The translations under genes were made by a program, and so were the position numbers. Shown piece by piece: positions 1 through 5,270 of a stretch of 5,270 nt of DNA (its first letter is position 1; each line of letters begins with the position of its first letter). The notes beneath the pieces were generated by a model. That model ran no database searches, had not been told where the DNA came from, and saw nothing but the letters and a program-made list of their open reading frames with translations. The stretch lies in contig SDWK01000112.1 of NCBI GenBank assembly GCA_004195335.1, positions 1 through 5,270 on the forward strand. Direction: 5' to 3'. Origin of the DNA: Shewanella sp. GTDB lineage: Bacteria > Pseudomonadota > Gammaproteobacteria > Enterobacterales > Shewanellaceae.

Positions 1-371
1 CAATAACACTCAGCGAGCCAATGCAGCATTGGATTGATGCCCTCAATGAAGCTGGAGTACCCTGCTCCCCGATAAACACCATTGATAAATTATTTACCCA
101 TCCACAACTTCTAGCTCGCAACATGATCGTTAAAGTGAAAGGGGAAAACGAGAGAGCAATACGAACGGCCGGTAACCCAATAAAGATGAGCTCAGTAGCA
201 GAAATTGATCCCGAGGTACCGCTCAAGTCCCCTGCGCTTAACGAGCATCGTGAGGCAATCTTAGCAGAATTGATGGCCAACAACGGTGCGTATGCGCCGA
301 CACCGCAACCCCAGGAGAATTCGGATGATAGTGAGCTAGAGACATACTCCGAAGCTATTTCTGCAACTTAA
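1..371 (+). CDS. Class III (CaiB/BaiF family) CoA-transferase, C-terminal part; AcuN-like candidate
   Basis: Partial gene cut by the left edge; the frame is open from the first full codon at position 3 and ends at TAA 369-371, so about 122 C-terminal residues are visible. The stretch AGVPCSPINTIDKLF followed by HPQLLARNMIV is the typical C-terminal signature of family III CoA-transferases, as are the later GNPIKMS and the closing ALNEHREAILAEL. These enzymes move CoA between carboxylic acids through an aspartyl-CoA thioester; the catalytic Asp lies upstream of the window. After the normal family end there is an extra tail of about 30 residues, rich in Pro, Gln and then Asp/Glu/Ser, probably disordered. 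The crotonase gene starts 28 bases later, so the two are probably co-transcribed. An AcuN-like role (acrylate to acryloyl-CoA) is inferred from neighbours. It could also be the C-terminal domain of the larger two-domain DddD, which only upstream sequence would settle. The ATG at 21-23 is internal, not a start. Confidence 0.88.
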   Translation, partial: ITLSEPMQHWIDALNEAGVPCSPINTIDKLFTHPQLLARNMIVKVKGENERAIRTAGNPIKMSSVAEIDPEVPLKSPALNEHREAILAELMANNGAYAPTPQPQENSDDSELETYSEAISAT

Positions 372-386
372 CCCTTAATATCCCAT

Positions 387-395
387 AAGAGAGAG
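387..395 (+). promoter_or_regulatory. Weak ribosome binding site of the crotonase gene
   Basis: AAGAGAGAG precedes the tandem ATG ATG at 400-405. It is only a partial Shine-Dalgarno match (GAGAG), but it is better than anything in front of the internal ATG at 514, and so favours the long form with the N-terminal extension. Confidence 0.5.
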
Positions 396-399
396 TCGA

Positions 400-1281
400 A
401 TGATGAAAACTCAAAACAGCGTTAAACTTAAGCCCGTCGATGCAGAACAAGAAAGTAAAGAAAGCAAAGAAAGTGCCGAACCTGTAGCGACCGCGCAATC
501 GACGGTAGCTGCGATGGAAACCATACTAGTCGAACGCCGTGAGCGGGTTGGTATGATCACACTTCACAGACCTAAAAGCCTAAATGCTTTGAGTAGACAG
601 CTTGCCAGAGAAGTTGTTGACACCTTAAAAATCTTCGACGCCGACGATAATATTGGCGCGATTGTTATTACTGGCAGTGCTCGAGCATTTGCCGCTGGGG
701 CAGATATTGAGGAAATGGCAAATCTGACCTACGCCGAATTTTATTGTGACGATATCTTTGCACCCTGGGATGAATTGCGTTCAATCAGCAAACCGATCAT
801 TGCCGCCGTTAGTGGCTATGCTTTGGGCGGTGGCTGTGAGCTAGCGTTGATGTGTGATTTTATCATTGCCTCTGAAGACGCTCAATTCGGACAACCGGAA
901 ATTAAGCTTGGTATTTTGCCTGGCATCGGTGGCTCACAACGCTTGGCCAATGCAGTCGGTAAGTCACTGGCGATGGATCTTGTCCTAACAGGTAGAACAA
1001 TCGATGTTCATGAAGCAAAAGCTGCTGGGCTAGTGGCGCGAGTCGTACCGGGTAAAGAGCTGTTACAAACCGCACTAGAAGCAGCACATACCATTGCAGG
1101 GTATAACAGTCCTGCCGTACGTATGGCTAAAGAAGCGGTAAATGTAGCCTTTGAGACCAGCCTTACTGAGGGTATGCGCCATGAGCGCCGCCTATTTCAG
1201 GCTGCCTTCGCAACAGAAGGGCAAAAAGAAGGTATGCATGCGTTTATCGCCAAGCGAGCACCTGTTTTTCGCCATCGCTAG
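400..1281 (+). CDS. Enoyl-CoA hydratase/crotonase family protein; AcuK-like candidate (acryloyl-CoA hydratase)
   Basis: A 293-residue crotonase-fold protein that would add water to a 2-enoyl-CoA in the cytoplasm. The oxyanion-hole segments are present as AFAAGADI (96-103) and ALGGGCE (141-147). Both acid/base glutamates of true hydratases are there: Glu147 in GGGCE and Glu167 in FGQPE, 20 residues apart as Glu144/Glu164 are in rat mitochondrial enoyl-CoA hydratase. The C-terminal half ([36 protein letters not shown]) closely follows that enzyme, so it is probably active. The family core begins near Met39 (METILVERR, codon at 514). The first 38 residues are an extra, low-complexity segment with three ESK/ESA units. 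A start at 514 would give a standard-length protein, but its ribosome binding site is poorer than that at 387-395. Substrate is not readable from sequence; acryloyl-CoA is inferred from the CoA-transferase upstream and the 3-hydroxypropionate-type enzymes downstream. Branched-chain or fatty acid degradation are alternatives. Confidence 0.93.
   Translation: MMKTQNSVKLKPVDAEQESKESKESAEPVATAQSTVAAMETILVERRERVGMITLHRPKSLNALSRQLAREVVDTLKIFDADDNIGAIVITGSARAFAAGADIEEMANLTYAEFYCDDIFAPWDELRSISKPIIAAVSGYALGGGCELALMCDFIIASEDAQFGQPEIKLGILPGIGGSQRLANAVGKSLAMDLVLTGRTIDVHEAKAAGLVARVVPGKELLQTALEAAHTIAGYNSPAVRMAKEAVNVAFETSLTEGMRHERRLFQAAFATEGQKEGMHAFIAKRAPVFRHR
451..477 (+). repeat. Short 9-base tandem repeat inside the crotonase 5' end
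   Basis: Three consecutive 9-base units (GAAAGTAAA, GAAAGCAAA, GAAAGTGCC) encode ESK-ESK-ESA in the N-terminal extension of the crotonase. The first two differ by one base and the third diverges at the end. It probably arose by slippage in an unstructured part of the protein. Confidence 0.7.
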
Positions 1282-1296
1282 AAATAATAAATCAAC

Positions 1297-1331
1297 GGTA
1301 AGTCTTTAGGCTTTTGCTAAAGCCACTTACC
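1297..1331 (+). promoter_or_regulatory. Long imperfect hairpin between the crotonase and Fe-ADH genes
   Basis: GGTAAGT (1297-1303) is the exact reverse complement of ACTTACC (1325-1331). Inside it, CTTTAG (1304-1309) pairs with CTAAAG (1317-1322), leaving a 7-base loop and a 2-base bulge. An alternative inner helix is GGCTTT (1309-1314) with AAAGCC (1319-1324) and a 4-base loop, so two inner folds compete. No T-tract follows, so it is not a standard intrinsic terminator. It could be an mRNA processing or stability element that sets different expression for the genes on either side, or a protein-binding site. Function is not shown by the sequence. Confidence 0.55.
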
Positions 1332-1350
1332 CACATGTTCAAAAATATAG

Positions 1351-1357
1351 AAAGGAG
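1351..1357 (+). promoter_or_regulatory. Strong ribosome binding site of the Fe-ADH gene
   Basis: AAAGGAG sits 5 bases before the ATG at 1363. It is the best Shine-Dalgarno match in the window, fixes the start of the dehydrogenase gene and suggests efficient translation. Confidence 0.85.
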
Positions 1358-1362
1358 TTGAT

Positions 1363-2523
1363 ATGTCTACTCAAGTTATTCTGCCGCGTATTATGCAGGT
1401 TGGTGAAGATGCTAGCCTGGAAATACCCAACATATTAGTTAGCCTCGGCTGCAAGCGACCCTTGATCATTACCGACAAGATGATGGTGGCACTGGGATAT
1501 GCCGGTCGTATTCAAATTAGTTTAGGTGCGCATAACATTTGTGCCCATATCTTTGACGATACAATGCCAGAGCCCACGGTAAAATCCATTCAAGCGGGTG
1601 TTGAGAAAGCACGAGAGGGTAATTACGACTGTATTATTGCCCTAGGTGGAGGCAGCCCAATCGATAGTGCCAAGGCTATCGCGATTTTGGCCAAGCATGG
1701 TGGCGTGATGCAAGACTATCGCTTTCCACGCATGGTCATAGAGCAAGGCTTGCCTGTCATTGCCGTACCTACTACTGCGGGGACCGGCTCTGAAGTAACG
1801 AGGTTTACCATCATAACTGACGAAATCAGTGACGAGAAGATGCTCTGTGTTGGCATTGGTTTTATGCCCGTTGCCGCGTTGGTCGATTATAAGTTAACCA
1901 TCAGTTTGCCGCCACGAATAACCGCCGATACGGGAATCGATGCCTTAACCCATGCCATTGAGGCTTATGTGAGTAAAAAAGCTAATCCATACAGTGATAG
2001 TCAGGCGATTGCTGCGATTAAATTGATTGGACCAAACTTGCGAAAAGCCTATCACAATGGTGAAGACCAAGATGCTCGTGAAGCAATGATGCTTGGTTCG
2101 ACTTTGGCTGGCGTTGCATTCTCTAACGCATCGGTGGCCTTGGTGCATGGCATGAGTCGCCCTATAGGTGCCTTTTTTCATGTGCCCCATGGCCTATCTA
2201 ATGCGATGTTGTTGCCAAGCGTTACAGCTTATTCGATCCCCGCCGCGCCAACACGCTATGCCGATTGTGCGCGAGCGATGGGTATCGCAACTGAGCAAGA
2301 CAGCAATGAGGTTGCTAACCAGAAATTGTTAACCGAACTTCGCGCGCTAAACGATGAATTAGCGGTGCCAACACCACAGCAATTTGGTATTAAGCGCGAT
2401 GAGTTTTTTGAGGTTTGTCAAACCATGGCCGAGCAAGCATTGGCTTCCGGTTCACCGGGCAATAACCCTATTGAACCGTCTATCAGCGATATGGTCGCTA
2501 TCTACCAAGGGCTGTGGGATTAA
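1363..2523 (+). CDS. Iron-containing (group III) alcohol dehydrogenase; candidate 3-hydroxypropionate dehydrogenase (DddB-like)
   Basis: A full-length 386-residue Fe-ADH, the usual size for the family, which oxidises alcohols with NAD(P). The N-terminal nucleotide-binding half carries GGGSPIDSAK (95-104) and TTAGTGSEVT (137-146). The all-helical half has the four metal ligands in the expected places: Asp193 and His197 in GIDALTHAIEAY, His262 in LVHGM and His276 in HVPHGLSNA, matching Asp196/His200/His263/His277 of E. coli FucO. One position differs: where FucO has active-site His267, this protein has Arg266 (HGMSRPIG instead of HGMAHPLG). An acidic substrate such as 3-hydroxypropionate would suit an arginine there, but that is inference. 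The gene lies 81 bases after the crotonase and 43 before the MmsA-type gene, which would take malonate semialdehyde onward. Marine DMSP degraders pair a Fe-ADH (DddB) with an MmsA homologue (DddC). The family call is firm; the substrate is not. Confidence 0.94.
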   Translation: MSTQVILPRIMQVGEDASLEIPNILVSLGCKRPLIITDKMMVALGYAGRIQISLGAHNICAHIFDDTMPEPTVKSIQAGVEKAREGNYDCIIALGGGSPIDSAKAIAILAKHGGVMQDYRFPRMVIEQGLPVIAVPTTAGTGSEVTRFTIITDEISDEKMLCVGIGFMPVAALVDYKLTISLPPRITADTGIDALTHAIEAYVSKKANPYSDSQAIAAIKLIGPNLRKAYHNGEDQDAREAMMLGSTLAGVAFSNASVALVHGMSRPIGAFFHVPHGLSNAMLLPSVTAYSIPAAPTRYADCARAMGIATEQDSNEVANQKLLTELRALNDELAVPTPQQFGIKRDEFFEVCQTMAEQALASGSPGNNPIEPSISDMVAIYQGLWD

Positions 2524-2554
2524 CCTCTGCCATTATCATTATTTTTTACAATTT

Positions 2555-2560
2555 TAGGAA
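2555..2560 (+). promoter_or_regulatory. Ribosome binding site of the MmsA-type gene
   Basis: TAGGAA, with AGGA at 2556-2559, lies 7 bases before the ATG at 2567 and supports that start. The 43-base gap shows no terminator, so read-through from the Fe-ADH gene is expected. Confidence 0.7.
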
Positions 2561-2566
2561 TTATTT

Positions 2567-4063
2567 ATGAATACTATCGGACACTTAATTAACGGTGAAA
2601 TTTGCACCGACGCCGCTCGCACTCAAGATGTGTTTAATCCTGCAACGGGTAAAGTAACTAAACAAGTAGCACTGGCTTCTGTCGAAACAGTAGAACAAGC
2701 AATTAGTTGTGCTCAGGCCGCATTTCCTGCATGGCGCAATACTCCACCAATTAAACGTGCACGCGTGATGTTTCGTTTTAAAGAATTACTTGAGGCTAAT
2801 TCTGATAAAATATGCCAAATGATTGGTGAAGAGCACGGTAAAATATCGCATGACGCAGCGGGTGAATTACAACGTGGTATTGAGAATGTTGAATATGCTT
2901 GTGGCGCACCAGAGTTATTAAAAGGTGAGCACAGTAAAAATGTAGGACCAAATATTGATTCATGGAGCGAATTTCAACCACTAGGCGTTGTTGCTGGCAT
3001 CACGCCATTTAATTTCCCTGCGATGGTGCCATTGTGGATGTTCCCTATGGCGATTGCTTGTGGTAACTGTTTCATCTTGAAACCTTCAGAGCGCGATCCA
3101 AGTTCAACGTTATTTATTGCTCAGTTATTAAAAGAAGCTGGATTACCTGATGGCGTTATGAATGTTGTTAATGGTGACAAAGTGGCGGTTGATGTTTTGT
3201 TATCTGATCAACGAGTAAAAGCCGTTAGTTTTGTTGGTTCAACGCCCATTGCCGAATATATATATGCTACAGCTAATGCCAATGGCAAACGTTGCCAAGC
3301 ATTAGGTGGCGCAAAGAATCATGCCATCGTGATGCCAGATGCTGACATGGACAATGCCGTTAATCAGTTACTTGGTGCCGCATTTGGTTCATCGGGTGAA
3401 CGTTGTATGGCATTGTCTGTAGCCGTTGCTGTTGGTGACGTTGCCGCTGATGCGTTGGTTACCAAAATGACAGCAGCAATGGCAAGCCTTAAAGTCGGTG
3501 CATATAGCGATAGCAGCAACGATTTTGGTCCTGTTATTACCGCTCAGCATCGCGATAAAGTGGTTGGTTATATTAATCATGCCCAAGAGCAAGGCGCAAC
3601 GATTGTCGTTGATGGTCGTAACCCTGAAGTTGAAGGTTACAACGATGGCTTCTTTGTTGGCGGTACCTTAATAGATAACGTTACTGCTGATATGGTGAGC
3701 TATAAAGAAGAAATCTTTGGTCCAGTCCTACAGGTTGTGCGCGTTCAAACAATGCAACAAGCCATGGATTTAATTAATGATCATGAGTACGGTAATGGTA
3801 CTTGTATTTTTACCCGTGATGGCGAAGCGGCTCGATATTTCTCTGACAACATTCAAGTAGGTATGGTTGGTATCAATGTACCATTACCTGTGCCTGTTGC
3901 TTACCATAGTTTTGGTGGCTGGAAGCGTTCGTTGTTTGGTGATTTACATGCTTACGGTCCAGATGCGGTACGTTTCTACACCAAGCGCAAAACAATTACC
4001 CAACGTTGGCCTTCGGCAGGTGTTCGCGAAGGAGCTGAGTTTTCAATGCCAACCTTAAGCTAG
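2567..4063 (+). CDS. mmsA: CoA-acylating methylmalonate/malonate-semialdehyde dehydrogenase (MmsA/DddC type)
   Basis: A full-length 498-residue aldehyde dehydrogenase of the CoA-dependent MMSDH subfamily, which converts methylmalonate semialdehyde to propionyl-CoA, or malonate semialdehyde to acetyl-CoA, with NAD reduction and loss of CO2. The N-terminus opens in family style (HLINGE, FNPATG). Asn149 in TPFNFP is the oxyanion-hole residue, LKPSERDPSS (171-180) belongs to the NAD-binding fold, FVGSTPIAEYIY (222-233) is the Rossmann glycine region, and Cys280 in GERCMALS is the nucleophile. EEIFGPVL (381-388) and the C-terminal SFGGWKRSLFGD are also typical. Arg279 next to the cysteine and Arg103 in ELQRG sit where the subfamily places the arginines that bind the substrate carboxylate. 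Its place after a Fe-ADH and crotonase points to malonate semialdehyde in 3-hydroxypropionate/acrylate degradation (DddC role) at least as strongly as to valine. TTA is its favourite Leu codon, unlike the TTG-rich gene before it. A terminator follows. Confidence 0.95.
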   Translation: MNTIGHLINGEICTDAARTQDVFNPATGKVTKQVALASVETVEQAISCAQAAFPAWRNTPPIKRARVMFRFKELLEANSDKICQMIGEEHGKISHDAAGELQRGIENVEYACGAPELLKGEHSKNVGPNIDSWSEFQPLGVVAGITPFNFPAMVPLWMFPMAIACGNCFILKPSERDPSSTLFIAQLLKEAGLPDGVMNVVNGDKVAVDVLLSDQRVKAVSFVGSTPIAEYIYATANANGKRCQALGGAKNHAIVMPDADMDNAVNQLLGAAFGSSGERCMALSVAVAVGDVAADALVTKMTAAMASLKVGAYSDSSNDFGPVITAQHRDKVVGYINHAQEQGATIVVDGRNPEVEGYNDGFFVGGTLIDNVTADMVSYKEEIFGPVLQVVRVQTMQQAMDLINDHEYGNGTCIFTRDGEAARYFSDNIQVGMVGINVPLPVPVAYHSFGGWKRSLFGDLHAYGPDAVRFYTKRKTITQRWPSAGVREGAEFSMPTLS

Positions 4064-4082
4064 CCCAAGACAACTAAATAGC

Positions 4083-4102
4083 TCTCACGGGTAAGTGTGA
4101 GA
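4083..4102 (+). repeat. Small hairpin downstream of the MmsA-type gene
   Basis: TCTCAC (4083-4088) pairs with GTGAGA (4097-4102) around an 8-base loop. There is no T-tract, so it is not a terminator alone; it lies just before the terminator hairpin and may protect the 3' end of the operon mRNA. Confidence 0.4.
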
Positions 4103-4108
4103 AACTCT

Positions 4109-4142
4109 AAGCTAGCCTTTCTAACGATGGGCTAGTTTTTTT
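4109..4142 (+). terminator. Rho-independent terminator of the catabolic operon
   Basis: CTAGCC (4112-4117) pairs perfectly with GGCTAG (4130-4135) around a 12-base loop, and the stem can be lengthened by a G-T pair and two A-T pairs into the T-tract. Seven T's (4136-4142) follow. It lies 46 bases after the MmsA-type stop codon and before the regulator promoter, so the regulator is probably a separate transcription unit. Confidence 0.85.
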
Positions 4143-4177
4143 GTCTTTAAGATAGGTGTCTTTGAGTCCGTAGTTAC

Positions 4178-4207
4178 TTGCCTATATGCGGCAGGCTTGC
4201 TTATAAT
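4178..4207 (+). promoter_or_regulatory. Sigma70-type promoter of the IclR gene
   Basis: TTGCCT (4178-4183) as -35 and a perfect TATAAT (4202-4207) as -10 are separated by 18 bases. Transcription would begin near 4214, which is downstream of the TTG at 4197 and the ATG at 4206. The regulator must then start at 4221 or, better, 4236. An imperfect inverted repeat, CTTGCC (4177-4182) with GGCAGG (4190-4195, one mismatch), overlaps the -35 box and is a possible operator. Confidence 0.65.
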
Positions 4208-4235
4208 GAGCACGAAATTTATGACAGGATATAAA

Positions 4236-5003
4236 ATGACAGCTCAGCGAAGAGAAAAAGGCTCATCTATTACCCGGGTACTCGAAATTATCGAGGCCAT
4301 TTCTCGTGCCGAGCGACCTATGTCACCCGCTGAATTGGCCTTTTTACTCGATATTCCTAAACCCAGCATTCATCGTTTATTGCAGCAGCTTGAGGCTGAT
4401 GATTATGTGCAAATAAATATGCGTGGCTTGCTGGTTCCTGGTGACCGGATGCATAATATCGCTTTAGGGGTGCTCCATAGCAGCCGATTTAAAGCGTTGC
4501 GTCAGGCCATCCTAAAAAATCTGGCGGAAACAATTGGTGAAACCTGCGGCATTGCGATTCCCGATTGCACCGAGATGATCTATTACGATCGTGTTGAAAC
4601 CAATTGGCCGTTGCGAATTCATTTACCTGTCGGCAGCCATACGCCTGTATGGTGTACTTCTAGCGGTAAACTTTATTTAAGTTCTCTGCCCAAAGAACGC
4701 CGTAATCGTATTGTAAGTAAACTGCCACTGGACAAATTAGCACGTAATACGTTGACTGAGCCCGAATCATTAGAAAGAGAGCTGTTAAAAATTCAAGCAA
4801 ATGAGCTAGGAACTGATAACGAAGAGTTTGTTGATGGTATGGTTGCCTGCTCGGTACCCATTAAAGATCAGGATGGCAGGTTGTTTGCGTGTCTTTTCAC
4901 CCATGCTCCCGTGATCCGCAAAAGTTTAGATGAATTACTCTGTTTTGAATCAGTATTGCGCCAGGCAGCCATCGAATTAGGTGAACTACTCAAAGAGCAA
5001 TAA
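4236..5003 (+). CDS. IclR-family transcriptional regulator, probable regulator of the acrylate/3-hydroxypropionate operon
   Basis: A 255-residue protein of normal IclR length. An N-terminal winged helix-turn-helix spans roughly residues 10-65: ITRVLEIIEAIS, then MSPAELAFLLDIPKPS and the recognition helix SIHRLLQQLE, followed by a wing ending LLVPG. The C-terminal effector-binding domain shows the family landmarks GSHTPVWCTSSGK (near 132-144) and DNEEFVDGMVACSVPI (near 193-208). I start it at ATG 4236 because AGGA (4226-4229) lies 6 bases upstream and because a perfect -10 box covers 4202-4207. Earlier in-frame starts (TTG 4197, ATG 4206, ATG 4221) would add 13, 10 or 5 residues and are less likely. 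IclR proteins usually sense a small organic acid or CoA-pathway intermediate and commonly regulate themselves and an adjacent operon. Position after the operon suggests acrylate, 3-hydroxypropionate or a relative as ligand. That is inference; DMSP clusters described in Marinomonas use a LysR-type DddR instead. Confidence 0.93.
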   Translation: MTAQRREKGSSITRVLEIIEAISRAERPMSPAELAFLLDIPKPSIHRLLQQLEADDYVQINMRGLLVPGDRMHNIALGVLHSSRFKALRQAILKNLAETIGETCGIAIPDCTEMIYYDRVETNWPLRIHLPVGSHTPVWCTSSGKLYLSSLPKERRNRIVSKLPLDKLARNTLTEPESLERELLKIQANELGTDNEEFVDGMVACSVPIKDQDGRLFACLFTHAPVIRKSLDELLCFESVLRQAAIELGELLKEQ

Positions 5004-5135
5004 TCGGCCAGCGATTCAAACATCGCACTACTGACTAAGAAACCCTTACAATTATTCAATGATTATTGGTTAACTATTTTGGCTTGCTCACGTTTGAACT
5101 AAGTATCCTATGTCATTAAACCAGAATACACTTCT

Positions 5136-5164
5136 TTGTCAGGTATATAATGGCAGAGAATAAT
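5136..5164 (+). promoter_or_regulatory. Candidate sigma70 promoter reading out of the right edge
   Basis: TTGTCA (5136-5141, five of six consensus bases) and AATAAT (5159-5164, five of six) are separated by 17 bases. A perfect TATAAT also occurs at 5146-5151 but has no -35 at a suitable distance. An imperfect inverted repeat at 5158-5175 (GAATAATT with ATAATTC) overlaps the -10 box. The gene served would begin beyond the window. Confidence 0.5.
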
Positions 5165-5194
5165 TGTGATAATTCATATAGTTAATAGAAAAAT

Positions 5195-5208
5195 GCATAT
5201 TAATATGC
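5195..5208. promoter_or_regulatory. Perfect 14-bp palindrome, possible operator
   Basis: GCATATTAATATGC reads the same on both strands. It lies about 30 bases downstream of the -10 box of the 5136-5164 promoter, where a repressor could block transcription. The regulator that might bind is unknown; AT-rich palindromes can also arise by chance. Confidence 0.4.
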
Positions 5209-5270
5209 TTGTACAAAAAAAACTATGGCTCTGTGGGGCACTTAGTGAGATAGCAGATTAGGGACTTATC

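Larger units (their letters stand above)
5004..5270. other. Non-coding stretch after the regulator
   Basis: These 267 bases hold no ORF with a credible start and protein. A weak hairpin, GCGAT (5011-5015) with ATCGC (5022-5026), follows the regulator stop but has no T-tract, so I do not call it a terminator. The rest is AT-rich and looks like an upstream regulatory region for a gene lying to the right, with the promoter and palindrome listed separately. Short frames near 5193-5261 have no ribosome binding site. Confidence 0.6.

Noticed and set aside
958..964. GGTAAGT heptamer recurring at 958-964, 1297-1303 and 4090-4096, with the near-complement ACTTGCC at 4176-4182, as a possible shared regulator site
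   Set aside because: One copy lies inside the crotonase coding sequence, spacing and orientation are inconsistent, and a 7-base word can easily recur by chance. Only the paired copies in the 1297-1331 hairpin form a structure.
902..1087. Minus-strand frames within the genes (902-1087, 1945-2190, 2796-2981, 3389-3592, 4868-5059)
   Set aside because: They are antisense shadows of well-supported genes, have low-complexity or Cys/His-rich translations with no recognisable family, and lack ribosome binding sites.
1314..1351. Internal promoter before the Fe-ADH gene (TTGCTA and TATAGA)
   Set aside because: The -10 candidate matches only four of six positions and lacks the conserved final T; the -35 overlaps the hairpin. 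Not strong enough to call.
3867..4058. Overlapping + strand frame inside the 3' end of the MmsA-type gene
   Set aside because: It lies wholly within a firmly identified gene in another frame, and its hydrophobic start is an artefact of reading Val/Pro-rich codons out of frame.
5011..5026. Hairpin GCGAT/ATCGC just after the IclR stop codon as a terminator
   Set aside because: The stem has only five pairs and is followed by CACTACTGAC rather than a T-tract.
5193..5261. Short frame of 22 codons beginning ATG CAT ATT near the right edge, as a leader peptide or gene remnant
   Set aside because: No ribosome binding site precedes it, it has no similarity I recognise, and such short frames are expected by chance.

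Overview
The window carries part of a catabolic operon on the + strand, followed by its probable regulator. In order it holds the 3' end of a class III (CaiB/BaiF-type) CoA-transferase gene, an enoyl-CoA hydratase/crotonase gene, an iron-containing (group III) alcohol dehydrogenase gene, a CoA-acylating (methyl)malonate-semialdehyde dehydrogenase gene (MmsA/DddC type), a rho-independent terminator, an IclR-family regulator gene, and a 267-base stretch without a gene. All protein genes point the same way. Moderate base composition, Shine-Dalgarno-led starts and the look of the proteins suggest a gammaproteobacterium, plausibly a marine one (Alteromonadales, Oceanospirillales or relatives). That placement is inference; no rRNA or other phylogenetic marker is present.

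Layout: 1-371 CoA-transferase C-terminus; 400-1281 crotonase; 1297-1331 a long imperfect hairpin in the 81-base gap; 1363-2523 Fe-ADH with a very strong ribosome binding site; 2567-4063 MmsA-type dehydrogenase; 4083-4142 two hairpins, the second followed by seven T's (terminator); 4178-4207 a sigma70-like promoter; 4236-5003 IclR regulator; 5004-5270 non-coding, with a good candidate promoter (5136-5164) and a perfect 14-bp palindrome (5195-5208) pointing to a gene beyond the window.

How the genes fit together (inference from families and order): the CoA-transferase would activate a short organic acid such as acrylate. The crotonase would hydrate acryloyl-CoA to 3-hydroxypropionyl-CoA. After release of 3-hydroxypropionate (for example by CoA transfer back to the incoming acid), the Fe-ADH would oxidise it to malonate semialdehyde, and the MmsA-type enzyme would convert that to acetyl-CoA and CO2. 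The same combination (AcuN, AcuK, a DddB- or DddA-type alcohol dehydrogenase, DddC) is known from DMSP/acrylate-degrading marine bacteria such as Halomonas HTNK1. The IclR protein would be the pathway regulator. Valine or propionate/beta-alanine degradation are the main alternatives. I see no phage, CRISPR, IS, tRNA or rRNA signal and no clear evidence of a wholly new system.
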